A stretch of 64,000 nt of DNA from Carposina sasakii. Lineage: Eukaryota > Arthropoda > Insecta > Lepidoptera > Carposinidae. Under the pieces are notes generated by a model. The model saw nothing but the letters and a program-made list of their open reading frames with translations. It was not told where the DNA came from and did no database searches. Location: contig CP053169.1 in NCBI GenBank assembly GCA_014607495.2, positions 7,502,001 to 7,566,000 of the forward strand, in the 5' to 3' direction. Shown here piece by piece: positions 26,985 to 39,565 of this stretch. Made by a program: the position numbers and the translations under genes. The stretch's first letter is position 1. Every line of letters begins with the position of its first letter.

Positions 26985-27270
26985 GAAGAGAAAGGTAGTA
27001 TGCCTTTACTTGTCTCTTAAATATGACAATTGTAGGACAATCACGTATGGTGTGCGGTAGTGAGTTCCACAGCTTGACTGCATAGACAGTGTAGGAGTAG
27101 TAGATATGCAACAGAATGATGACGGGGAGTTTTAAGAAGAGAAGTAGTAGCTGATCGTAGTGGGCGATCTCTTGAGAACAGATAATCAAATCGCTCACGC
27201 AAATAAACAGGACAGGGCATATGGTATAAAATTTTAAATAGAAGTGTTAGTATGTGATCTTCATACAACC
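26985..27270 (-). pseudogene. Jockey-type LINE reverse transcriptase, C-terminal remnant
   Basis: On the minus strand the frames give YLRERFDYLFSRDRPLRSAT and, after a frameshift, AVKLWNSLPHTIRDCPTIVI then FKRQVKAYY. LWNSLPxxIR...FKxxLKxY is the classic C-terminal end of jockey/CR1-like RT ORFs. The frameshift and truncation make it non-functional. Confidence 0.8.
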
Positions 27271-27349
27271 ATGAATCAAACGTATTTCATTCTCTCTTGT
27301 TCCAAATATTTATCATAATTTTAGGTCACCCGATATAATAATAAATAAA

Positions 27350-27570
27350 GCGGTGATAGCCTAGTGGTTAAGACATGCGCCTTTCATTCAGAAAGTGTGG
27401 GTTCGATCCCAGTCACAGGCCTCTGAATGTATTTAATGTACGGATTTTCTAAAAATTGACACTTGCTATACCCGAAGAGAATTGATGTCAGGCAATGTAA
27501 GTTTCGAAAAAAAGCAAGCCGACCCCATAAATAATGGAATGAGGGCAGGAAGATGATGACCTCATATAAT
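27350..27570 (+). repeat. tRNA-derived SINE, best copy
   Basis: The tRNA-like head GCGGTGATAGCCTAGTGGTT (A box TAGCCTAGTGG) and GTTCGATCCCAG (B box) lie about 50 bases apart, followed by a body and the tail GCCGACCCCATAAATAATGG and a GATGATGA end. Pol III internal promoter elements are intact. Not a tRNA gene: the anticodon arm and acceptor do not fold properly and the body is SINE-like. Confidence 0.85.
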
Positions 27571-30500
27571 AATATGGTTTCATGCACTAAATATATTAGT
27601 ATAACTTAGGTTTTTAAACCTCAAGCACAGATCACAAGCCTCAGTTAAATTTATTATTTTTTTATACTTTTGTCGGTGATTATATTTTCCAGATTTTTGC
27701 TTAAGTATTTACATAGGTACGAGTAGGTAACAATCCTAAAATTTGAAAGTCAGGTAATTTTAAAATGCTGCCGCACTTAAGCATATATCCCTTTCTCTTA
27801 TACACACAAATTTATAAAAAATTACATTTACCTAAGCATAATCAGTCAAAACTTTGTCTAAAGCCCCAGACAGACAATATAAATTGTACTTAGGCAAAGT
27901 TGTCACGGCTAAGAAGAGAAAATGTATGTAAAACTTTCAAAATTACCTACACACATATTAGCGTCAAAATGCATGCTACTATGATGTTTTCAAATTTTAT
28001 TTTTAAAAAATCGATATACTGACATCATGTAATATAAAACCTTTCAAAACTTCAACTGTCAATTCTCATGGTCTTCACTCACGTCTTCACTGTAGAGTGC
28101 AATAAGAAATGATACGACGAAGAGAGAGACGGCGGATTCTACTGACGCGTCTAGTTTTTTTTATCTAAAGTACCCACATAGATGGTAGTGATACGAATTT
28201 GAGTGCTGCAGGTACCGTGAAGAGGTTATAAAGTGATCAAAGTATAAGTATATTTATACTCGTACCTTTAATGGTAAAGGTCCCATGAGAACAATATTAT
28301 TAACATTTGTACATCATCATTTATCATCAATCACATATTTGTCATTTAATGGTACAGTGGATTGTGAAACGCAAATACACGTATCGCCTCTTCAGTTCTT
28401 TTATTATGTCCGCTGAGACATAAATTCTGTTCGTATTATTATGGTCGCAAAATAGATTATTTTGTAACTCTTGCTAGTAGAGTTTTTGGCTCTTATTTTA
28501 TGGCCGGCTCTCTGTCTGAATATCTACATGGTAGGGGCCCAATACTGAAGATGTGTGTCAATCCTAGTATATTATAAAATTGTTAATAAAGAAATGGAAA
28601 AAATTCTTCATCCGAGTGGGAAATATCCTAATATACTTTATGAACCTTTTCTACTGGAGTTTTAACAATTACAATGCAACTTGTGGAGGCTCCTCTTAGA
28701 ATTTGCTCCATGGATACACTGAGACCTTAATACGAGATCAGTCATTTCATCATCTGTCGGATGGTATCGAGACGGCGATCTGTAGGTCGGTTTTTATGGC
28801 AATTCCGGCCAAGCTCGGTCCGATTTGTTTTTATTATTTTTTCAACAAAAAGTGGAGCTATAATGTTTTTTATTTGCTTATACAAAGAGTCTATTAGACT
28901 ACAGTTAAATTGGGTGTATATGTGCCATCACTTTTTTATTTTTCTTCATTCACCGCAGACTTTCTTGGGATATTGAATTATCTATAAGAAATAAGGTACC
29001 TTTTGCAATACAATAAGGTTATATTGATTTTTTTGCTGAGTGATTTTTTGCATGGCTCATTTTACAGGTTGCAAAGTAAGACTGCCTATTGTATATTTTT
29101 TTATTGTTAAAGGTAAATGTAATCTAGATACAAATAATTTTTTTGCGTACAAGTTGAATGAAAGATAATTTTGTATTTCTATGTGATTACAATAGTCATT
29201 GTTTTGCTAGAAAAGTAATGGATAATGAAATTCTGATTTAAGTAGTTCATAATCTCATAAAGTGTAATCGACTGTAAGTGATCTAACGAGTTTTTAAAAT
29301 ATCTATCTATTAAATTAGTTTTATCTTGCTCTGTCGCGTTCAATTTAATTTGGTCTTGTCTTGACTGTCATTTTTTTACTTTCCAACGCAAGCAGAGGCA
29401 CGTGTGATCACTAATGCTTCTTCTAATGATTCCCCTTCGTTAGTTAAGTCTCGATTTATAGATTAAGTTGAATATACGTAGATTTGAATTACATATAATT
29501 ATATATGTAATGTCTCTATTTTATATATTCCGGAGACGACACGTTTGCTATTCTGCCAAAACCTAGGATCCAAGCATTTCTCCCTATCCGTATTTATACG
29601 GAGGCAAAGATGAAAATAAAATAAAGTGGGTCTTAATTTCCCTTAATTAGGATCTAAAATATGTAGCCGAAGCATGTATCCGCGTTTTCTTTTTTTCCCC
29701 GTATTTATATAATTTGGCCGACGGTATTATTATGTTTGTTAAATGCCTTTTTCGAATTCATTATATTTGTTTACTTGTACTTTAAGCGGAATTGGTTCGT
29801 TACTTTGTATTTGTCGATTCGATATTCTGCGAAAATAATTATTTCTTCTGCAAATTATACGAATTGACTTGGGGTAAGAATACAATTACGCGATGTTTCA
29901 CACAATTTAATTTGGAGGAAGTTTCTGTGTGGGTTATGCGTTTGGAGTTATTGGCCGTAAGACGCGAATGAATACCAAAATATTAAAACAACACTTCTAC
30001 CACAAATAATGTTGAAGAAGCACTCAAAAATATCTAATTTTCCCAATAATAGCCGCACTTAGGAAGGGTTCAGTAAAGTGGTCCTGACGAGTATTTAACT
30101 AATAGGGAATATGCGTCTGACACGAAAACAGATTTTTTATATTTTATTCGAAAGATATTACAAATACAAACCGAATAGTGCAAAAATAAAATTAATCGGT
30201 TAGTAAATACCAAAGTTACAGGAGTTTAAAAGTTTAAAAAATTTAACGAAAAAAATTTACAACATAAAAAGAGTCAAAACATAAAATTTTACCCATATTT
30301 TGAATTATCTCATTGATTTAATAAATACTTTATAAATATCTGCACCTGTTAATAAACAATTTTTATTGACAACAATACACAAAATATAAAATATTACGTT
30401 TATAAACTAAGATTGCATTATTCCCCATACTAATTCGAGAAGGTTCTCTATTATGACGTCAAAGTCTTTGCCATTTTAGTATAGAGCAAACGGAGCGTTT

Positions 30501-33500
30501 TAAAAACATTTTGCCGGCTCGTATTTTTGAACTGCTGTAAATCCAAAACGGTTAAAGTTTGATATGCCATTCCAAGGGCAAACCTTATTCATATATCGTA
30601 GGATATAAAAATGAAATTTAAAAAATCATGCATATATGTACCCTATTACCATTTAACTTAATTTAACGCCATATATCAGAAATCAGAATCGTTACTAATA
30701 ACTAATCGTTAAACGTCTCAGAGTAACGGCAGAGTATATTTTCTTTAAAAATATTTACTTATATACGTTGTACAATATAATAATATCTTGTTTTTTACTG
30801 CTCGTCCAAAGGTTGATAAGTCTAAACCTATCTTCGCGGTGCTTTCCTTATGATAAGTGACCTGAAACTGGCTTAGTGGTAAATTGGAAAACTACTTATT
30901 GAAAATGGCTGTCAATACCTTTTTATCTTACTGTAAACTAATTATTGTCACTCTGTTATTTTTTTTTTTTATAAAAATCAACGAAAAGGTCTATATCATC
31001 GTAAAATAAAAAACTATTGTAAAACAAAAATGTGGTGTAATAAATATTTCACTTATATAGCAGCTCGCTGTTAGACATTGAGTTCGTGTCGGGGTCAAGC
31101 GGGGGGCGGGGGAGGGATGCACTGTGCGACCGGCGCTGTGTTTTATTCAGGACCTGACTCCGACTTAGGTTGATTCCTTGGCTATTTGAGGATTTATACA
31201 AAAATAAGGTAATTTGGACTTAATATATACTAAATTATAAAGAAAGTTTGTTTGTTTGTTTGTTTGAACGCGCTAATCTGAAACTGGTCTGATTTGAAAA
31301 ATTCCAGTGTAGATAGCCAAAATGCTCCCTAAAATGTAAAGTATCCAATTCTCAATTCCAAATGGCGTCTAAATAAGAGTATAAGATGTCGTTGTATATG
31401 TATAGTTCCTTCCTGCTCAGATTAATAAGTTTCTGAGAGAAAGACCCCAGATTATCTACATCATAAAAAAATAGTAGTTTCATTCACTTAAATCGATTTT
31501 CACACGCATCTGAACCGTCTACTTATCGTTACTAATCACAAACTATAAAGTACTGTCTGCTTGTGTTACGCTGCACAATCGGCTCAATCATACATCTCAT
31601 TCATTCGTTCAAAGACTCAATCACGAAACAAAAGATTTAGAGATATTGATAAATTGTAAATTTTAGAACTCTGCGGGGGTTATCATAATGAACACGTCAA
31701 TCATAATGCAGAAAGTAATTAGTTTTTAGCAATTCTTTTACTGTTATCCGTTTCGATATAATTGTATTTATCTGGCATCGGAAATAATAAATCTTTAATT
31801 ATTATAATATCTATTTTAAATACTTAACAAATTTATCATGGCTACTTTCTTTATAAAGATTGTTTTCCATCGTGTCGGAGAGCGCTTGAGCGTTTTTAGA
31901 AAACCGATCAAAATGATAAAATTCCTCTTATGGTGTGACTCTCTAGGTACCCTCGTCTGTCGGAATAAAACGGTTTAGTCGTAGTACCTACGTAGTACGT
32001 AGAAATTTAGAATAGTTTTGTATAACGCTTACCCAACCATAATGTAAGTGCAAAATATTTTATGCCACCATCTAGGGTTCTTCTAGTCTAGTCTACTTTC
32101 CTATCGAAAGCGTATTTCTTCAGCTTAATGGACGTCAGACCTAAAGGCAGTCACGATTAGGAGAATTAAAAAAATTAACACCGTTCATGAAAATCTGGGC
32201 CATTCAAATGAGCATAAATCATATTATGTATTTTTTTTGAGTTCGGAGCTAAATTAATTCGTAAAATTATTCGCCTATAATAAATTGCTAAGTCTCACAT
32301 GCATCTTGTGATTAATGATAAAGATTTTGTATGTCCAGGAATTAAAACATATTCATATATTTTTTAACTTATTTACATATATGAATTATATTATATTAAT
32401 ACTATTGACTAAGATTAAAGAATAATATATTAAAAGATTCATATACGAGTATTAATAATATTTTAAAATATTGAATTCACGTAAAGTGAAATTTAGTCGA
32501 AAGTGATTATGGGATACTAAAATCATTTGTTGGGGTCGCCTCTGATCACCCAGGTGATTATATTCGCAGGTGATCATTGGACACTAAAGAGTCGGCAATG
32601 ATCATCCAGGCGATATCACCTAGGAATAGTGGAATCGACCTAAATAGCTACGGTACCTACACAATATAAAATAGCATTGACCACTTTAGTGCTAAGTAGG
32701 CCCATAAATATTATGTTTAATCAATTCATCGTGTTTCTTTTTGGTAGAATATAAGTGCAGAAGCCACGGTCCAATATATGATTACCTTTTCTGCTTATAT
32801 ATAGGGTTAGTATAATATTAACATACACATTAAAATGGTACAGCTTTTACGATAAATGGCAATATACCAAAAAGCGTAAACTTGACGTGCGTCGAACTCT
32901 TTTCTACCAGAGCTAAGTCAACTTTAATAAATTCATGATTTTACTATGTACGTCTTTTATACATTATATTATAAATATTTTGCGTAGCTAAATGTATTGT
33001 AAAAATATTTTTGGATCACCTGCTATTGTATTCTATCGTTTTTTTATTTAATGTTTTTTTATTTACGTTTTGATGACATTGGCAAAGTCTCCATGTAATC
33101 GAGAGAGAGACTTCTATTCTATTCTATAAAATTGAAATTAAAGTCTACACTCCGACCCTCGTCCGCGCACATTCCAAACCCCGAGAGCTTTCAACTCGAG
33201 CTAACAAATTGATTGCTGAAAAGCATTGTAAGGAAAAGTAACCCATGGCCCTGCCAATATGAAGTTTCTTTCCTTCTTTATTGTACACACACATAAATAA
33301 AAAATAACACAATTTAAATAAATATTGTACAAAGGCGAGCTTATCTCTATAAGAGATCTCTTCCAGCTAACCCGAAAAAAAAGACATATCACAGAATAGA
33401 TAAAACACATGTGCACAGAGGGAGAAAAAAAAGACAGATAACAAAGAATAAACAAATACTATACATACTAATTTTCATACATATTCCATAATAACCTACT

Positions 33501-34833
33501 ACCTACTAACTTCAGAGAGACAAGTAGTGCTCCTTAAGTCTTATCTTATATAAGAAGTTATCTTGTTGTTCATTTGATTATATGGTGAGAATGAAATACA
33601 AATAAATAAATAAATCTGCCATAATATTGTACCTACTGTTACTAATAAGTATGAATAGAACAGAAACCTTTATAATAAAGTCATATACTCTCTACATTAT
33701 TATAATCTAATATATAGCTATCAAATCGGAGTTAATCTTAAATTAATTAGCCTAGTAGGTAGGCATTATTCCTATAATGCACCTACACAAATCTCATAAT
33801 AATGCAAAGAGTTAGGTTAATATTCAGCAGTGGACTTCTTATAACTGTAATGATGACGTAACTAAAAAGAAAAAGGGTCTTACGTTAGAGCCTATTTATA
33901 GTAAACCATGTCTAATAATGATACAATGTTGTAGAAGGAAAGTGCCGCGAAAATTGCAGTTACTGCCGCAACGTTCTCAAATGTCGGTGGTTAGCGAAAG
34001 TGACATTGTTATTTGCCTGCTTTTTTAAAATTCGGCAGTTTTATAATGGCCGACGTCCTACTTGATACCTAAACCGCAGATACGGTAATACTATATTTTC
34101 TAGAAAACTCTTAGGTAAGAAATTTATAGTGCTGAAATAGCGTCACAAAGAAATGGTGTATTTGTATATCCTAGCTACCACTTCGATACTTGAGAGTGTA
34201 ACGTCTGGAGTTTAAGCACTGATACGATAAATTGAATGTGGTATACTCGTATGTCGTTTCTCGTTATCTTACCCGAAATAAATTTATAAAGTTAAAGTAC
34301 TAAAGGTGCACATAACCATACAGCGTGGTAATGCTACTAGAGTTTAGAGCACGTTTGCACTTGGAACGAGCCATTAGCTCTTAATTTTTTACTAGTTATA
34401 ACTCTATTTAATTTGTTTGCCATTTTAATCTATGTGCCCATTTTTAAAAAATATTCTCCGAATGGTCTTATGCAGTCATTTTAATAGCGATCGCCTGGGT
34501 CTATTTCTATTCTGGGTATATTTTCTACGAACGATAACAATTTTTTACTACTGCTAACAAGTAGGTACCTATCTATATGATACCCCTAGAAGTTGGTTTA
34601 GTAAGGGAAGTCATTCATGACCATTATTGCGTGTAAAAATAAAAGAAGTTGCAAGTTCATTTATATTTTAACTGGTTATATCTCATATGGTAGTCATGCA
34701 GAGACTCGGTGTCACATTTCAAAACGTTTTATTTGCCTTTGTTTTAAGACAATAAAAGAGAATGGCGTAAGTAATAAAAATGTCACATAGCTCCGGTTTG
34801 GCAAAATGTTTTAATATTCTTTTTTTTTTTAAA
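27571..34833. other. Long intronic/intergenic tract without recognisable genes
   Basis: Strongly AT-rich, with all ORFs short and without family motifs. A (GTTT)n run lies at 31243-31266 and a G-rich patch GGGGGGCGGGGG at 31102-31115. A LINE-tail-like CAGCAGTGGACTTCTTATAA sits at about 33826. No exon with the expected myosin neck sequence was seen. Confidence 0.5.
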
Positions 34834-35116
34834 TATACAGGGTGTAACAGAAAGGGTATGTTAAGCGAAGAGCTATGTAACGTTAAAACGTTAGCGAATA
34901 GCCCACTATAAAGAACCTATTCATAAAATTTGAGACTCGAAATCACATGTTTATTTTTCAAGATTGTATGAACATTCCTGAGTTGTGTAGCAATTCTCCA
35001 TACTATCTGGAAAAATAAACATGTGATTTTGAGTCTGAAATTTTGTGGACAGGTTCCTTGTAGTGGGCTATTTACATAGCTTTTCGCTTAACATACCCCA
35101 TTTGTTACACCTGTAT
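34834..35116 (+). repeat. Family 1 fold-back element
   Basis: TATACAGGGTGTAACAGAAA to TTACACCTGTATA; left arm has a small insertion (CGTTAAAACGTTAG) near 34880. Confidence 0.85.
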
Positions 35117-36125
35117 AGAGTGATACACATCATCACGAACGTTTGTGAATTTACCCAACGCGGTTCAATAGGTTAACAATGAACTCCGAGAGCAGGGTTA
35201 TTTCTATTGTAGAAGTAAGACAAAGCTATAAACAGTGAAACAATCCTGATTTAGGAGTTCATGTTATAGGGGGTTATACCTTGTGACCAAAAGCCAAGCG
35301 TCATTATGGCGGAGTCATGTCATGGTTGCTAAGAAATGGGTCCTTACAATTTCATAGCATGAAACATAGTCGGTATCGGTGAGTTGCTTTGTTAAAAAAG
35401 CAGAGTAAACATCCTTCAATTTCAAGGAATTATGTATGCTCGCCAATTCTGCTAGCTGGAACTTGGCTTGATACGCTACCGCGTGTCTACATTCTAATCT
35501 AGCTTATGTTCTTTGTTCATACATAAATCCGTGTAGAGATAGTTTGTCTTCTCGCGTATTTTTAGAACTGAATAACAATTCCTACCAATGCATTCTGTGC
35601 TAATGCACATCATTACGGCGATGTTACGTAAATTATGTAATTATGACATTAAGACCTAATTAGAATCGGTTCCGAACGTTAACCAGAACGTCGTATGCAA
35701 TTCCAAAGATCACCGGAACAGTCACAAGCTTAGGCCATGTCTCAGTTATTAAGTCCTCTGACATCGGCGCCAGTAGCTTGAAAACTTTAATAGTTTTTCA
35801 TCTATTTTATTTAGTTTCATATAAAACCGAGAGACTTCACCATTGGAACGGACAATAAGTGAAAGTGTTTATGCAATAGTTTCATCTACGATGTTTATGC
35901 TTCGACTGGCACGGTTTGACACTTTGAAAAGAGTCATTGCAAAAACAATGACGGCTTTAAACTTTGTCTATTTATACATAAACCTTTCTTTTTAAAAGTG
36001 GTTAAAAAACAACGCTAGATCGTGCTAAATATAATTTTAGATTTAACTTGATTACCTTTAAAGATATATTCATAAAGATTTTTTATTTCTCAGCCTGCTT
36101 ATTTTATACAGTTGTTGTTTCCACT

Positions 36126-36272
36126 TTGATATATTTTCTTAATTATTGCTAAATCTATAGTTTTACCACACGTTTATTAAAAGAAAATATAATTAGTATT
36201 TGTTATGTATTTAATTTAATAAACGTGTGGTAAAACTATAGTTTTTAGCATTAATTAAGAAAATATATCAAA
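36126..36272. repeat. 147-bp palindrome (fold-back element)
   Basis: Left arm TTGATATATTTTCTTAATTA to ACACGTTTATTA; right arm is its near-perfect reverse complement, ending AAGAAAATATATCAA. Arms about 57 bases, loop about 30. Immediately followed by a family 1 element. Confidence 0.85.
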
Positions 36273-36543
36273 TTATATACAGGGTGTAACAAAAAGGGTA
36301 TGTTAAGCGAAAAGCTATGTAAATAGCCCACTATAGAGAACCTATCCACAAAATTTGAGACTCGAAATCACATTTTTATTTTTCAACATTGTATGAAAAT
36401 TCCTGAGATATTTAAAAATTCTCCATACTATCGGGAAAAATAAACATGTGATTTCGAGTCTCAAATTTTGGAAATAGGTTCTCTATAGTGAGCTATTTAT
36501 ATAGCTTTTCGCTTAACATACCCCTTCTGTTACACCCCGTATA
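36273..36543 (+). repeat. Family 1 fold-back element
   Basis: TATACAGGGTGTAACAAAAA to TTACACCCCGTATA, about 265 bases, both inner arms present. Confidence 0.87.
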
Positions 36544-37714
36544 ATTTAATATTTGCCATATAATTCTAACATTTCGTTGTTCGAATTCCCAAGATGACAA
36601 TGGTATGTAACTACATTAATATTTTTATGGTATTTACAGTCTCAACGAATAAAATAACGCATTTCTCATTCATGACAACTAGTACATTGCGAGCAAGTAT
36701 CAAAATCTCTCATCGCGCTACACATCAATGCTCTCTGTATTGTATGTAAGCTCGGAACGGCATAGATATTATGAAACCTACAACTTTAGTGTGACGTAAT
36801 GTTACTTCCGAAAGTGTGTCGAGTATCGACCATGTCATTGTTACGAGTATCGATAGCTAGATATTTGACCCACTGATGTATTACCGAATAACATTATCTA
36901 AGCTCAAAAAGTAACCGGTTCGTGATTTGTAGCATTATAGCAAACTGGTAAACAAACTTGACACGAAGTTCTTCACTTCTAAGTAGTCTTCTTCTTAAAC
37001 ATGGAGTCTTCTTCACTTCTTAGTGGGCTCTTATTCGCTTCTAAAGTAAAGGTAGTTCCGATTCTAAAGTAAATCGTCTTCTTGTTTTCTTTTATTAAAA
37101 CAAACTAGTAATTAATTAGCAACAGTTTGCCTAAAGCTAAACATAGTAGCTATTTCCCCCAAAAGTTAGCTGTTCTAATTATATTGTAATTTTTCTACAA
37201 CCACCTAATGCGTTTTTTGTTACAATTTGGGTCAGTTTGCTCATTATTCCAAAAATCACATACATTGCTATCCAAATACTTGCCAATTTCTTCATACACT
37301 TAAGAATATACTTCTACCTAGGCCGTCTAAACCAAAGTGTTGTGTAAGCAAAAGCTTTTGTATTATTATCTAACTTCTGTAACTTAGCCGGTGAATGTAT
37401 GTCGCCTATCGAGTTAACGAGTCGTTTAAATTATTTATTGAGTTGGTGGCATATAATCAACAATCGCCAACGCTCAACTGATGACTGCTGTTGACTTTCG
37501 TATTTTGGTCAAAGTTCGCCAATTGATTGTGTGGCCCAGCGATTTATATGGCAATAGCTAAAATCAACGGCCCAGAAATTGCCATGATAATAGTAAAGAT
37601 CAGCAGCTTAGATGACTTGCGGAGCACGATGAAACTTGAGCGGATTTGACTTATGCACTTTTGGAAAAATAATTTTGGTTCACTTTTTCTATTCAGAGTC
37701 AGGGTTCTTTATCT
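36544..37714. other. Non-coding tract
   Basis: Contains a short C/T-rich repeated motif CTTCTTCACTTCT (36970-37020). No gene seen. Confidence 0.4.
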
Positions 37715-38045
37715 ATACATATAATAAAAATGTAACGGATCGCTGTCTACACATGGAAGATAAATGAGAAAAAATATTATAAGAGACCTTTATCAACGCA
37801 ATAGTACCCAAAATAATGATTTTTGTAATTTTTGTCTGTATGTCGGTTTGTCTGTGCGTTTATGCACGCTAATCTTAGAAACGGCTGAACCGATTCCGAT
37901 GCAGTTTTCAGGAATATATTGTGACAGGTCCCACTTAATATATAAGCTACTTATATTATCCCGGGAAAATGTTTTTATCCCGGATAATTTCGACATTTTG
38001 TATTTTCTGTAGTCCACGCGGACGGAGTCGCGGGCGCCCACTAGT
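37715..38045 (-). repeat. RTE-type LINE end / SINE, long copy
   Basis: Ends (minus strand start) GTGGGCGCCCGCGACTCCG. Extends further than other copies with AATGTAACGGATCGCTGTCT. The overlapping ORFs on both strands are chance frames of the repeat. Confidence 0.75.
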
Positions 38046-38315
38046 CTACAAATAAAAACGCCTCAGGGATTTCTCCAAACATCACAACTCCGTGCGAGAT
38101 CACGTTATTACCTACCTACAAAACAACTGATAGTCCTGTCGATCCTGCGCTGGCTGCGGGACTTCACTAGAATACATCAGCTGCATCTCGTGCATCTCGT
38201 AAGAGTCGACCAAAGAGCTCGGGCGTTTCTTCACTAAGCTAGCAACTGATCATTTACATTTGTACCCGCTATAACCCTGCAGTTCTTACTACCCCATTTC
38301 GGTAACACAGTCGTG

Positions 38316-38698
38316 TATACAGGGTGTTTTTTTCGTTTAACCCTTAACGAAGGGTACGTACTCTGTACATCAAATAAAGTTAGTTTATGCCAAAAAAATG
38401 CTGGGGAACGATGTAAATAAAAAAAAATATATTACTTGATTGGGCGAAATTTATAGTGTCCAGTGTTTATGCTAATTTTTTCGTAGACATATATTAATTA
38501 TTTCTTGTGAAAAAATCTTGCTACACGCGTCAATGTGCATTTATGTAGAAAAAACGCAGTCTATTTACTCAACTTTGGACCCTAATATTTTGGAAACCAG
38601 ACACTTCCCAGGTATGCTTCCATGGAGAAAAATGATCGGGATGATGAATAGATCCTGTAGTTTTCGGAAACGTTGACGACCAAAAATCACGCTGTATA
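38316..38698 (+). repeat. Family 2 element, near full length
   Basis: From TATACAGGGTGTTTTTTTCG to CAAAAATCACGCTGTATA. Internal blocks GGGTACGTACTC, TTTATAGTGTCCAGTGTTTA, CAACTTTGGACCCTAATAT and GGTATGCTTCCATGGAGAAA recur in all copies. Only short terminal inverted repeats, no coding potential. Confidence 0.82.
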
Positions 38699-39565
38699 TG
38701 ATGTATATGTCGTGGCCATATTGTAAAATTGATCATTTCATGAAATGGTCGAGCATTTCATGAAGTGGTCGCATTTCATGAAGTGGCCAATTCAATTTGA
38801 CCAGATCGTTAAATCGTCTACATTTCACGATTTTGTCATCCACGTTTGGCCAAATCGTATTAACAGGGTGTCCATAAAATCCGAATGTGGTAAGAGCTTA
38901 TATAAATAATATATACCGTACACCATATATAAGTATACCATAAGGTATGATTTTTTGCTATTATTTATGTGATATTTTCACAATATAATATTTAAAAACA
39001 TAAAAGACTTTACAAAAGCGATTCGCATCTGGCACATCGCCGGACGCTGCCTGGGCACGCTCGCTCCGCTCGCTCGGCTCGTGCGTCATTTGTCATAGTC
39101 TAACCTAACCTAACCTAACCTATCGTAATCTAAGGTTTTTGTTTAACAATATTATTATAAACCACCATTAAGTCTAATATGCATTATACAATATATCACA
39201 CTATCCGTGAACTTCTTCTGCATAGTCACCCTACTCTCTTTAATTTGTTTTATAACCTAAAAAGAAAAATCCGCCATCTTCACACATAAATAAAACGCGC
39301 GCAGCGCCTCTACAGGTGATTCATGTAACTATTTTACGATATGATCAATAATCTTGACCACTTCATGAAATGATCGGGCGTTTAGTTGCCCATATCGAGA
39401 AACGATTTTTATCATCGATCTGCCCAAACCATATCATGATGTGGCCAATAGACAGTTGAACTTTTCATGAAATGCGACCATTTCATGAAATGCGACCATT
39501 TCATGAAATGCTCGACCATTTCATGAAATGATCAATTCTACGATATAGCCACGACATATATAATA
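38697..39565. mobile_element. TIR element with ATTTCATGAAATG subterminal repeats and TTAGG/GAGCGAGC core
   Basis: Ends TATGTCGTGGCCATATTGTA and, inverted, GATATAGCCACGACATA. Inside each end lie 3-4 copies of the palindrome CATTTCATGAAATG (38735-38785 and 39465-39530). The core 39005-39125 has GAGCGAGCGGAGCGAGC (reverse) and four CCTAA units. About 870 bp, no ORF. Confidence 0.78.

Noticed and set aside
27350..27425. Possible tRNA gene
   Set aside because: A and B boxes are present, but the acceptor ends do not pair and the anticodon arm is poor. The sequence continues into a shared body and tail found at 18.7 and 20.6 kb, so it is a SINE.
39100..39125. Interstitial telomere (CCTAA repeats)
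   Set aside because: Only four units, inside a TIR element, and the related core at 17.08 kb has a similar short run. It is part of the element rather than a telomere remnant.
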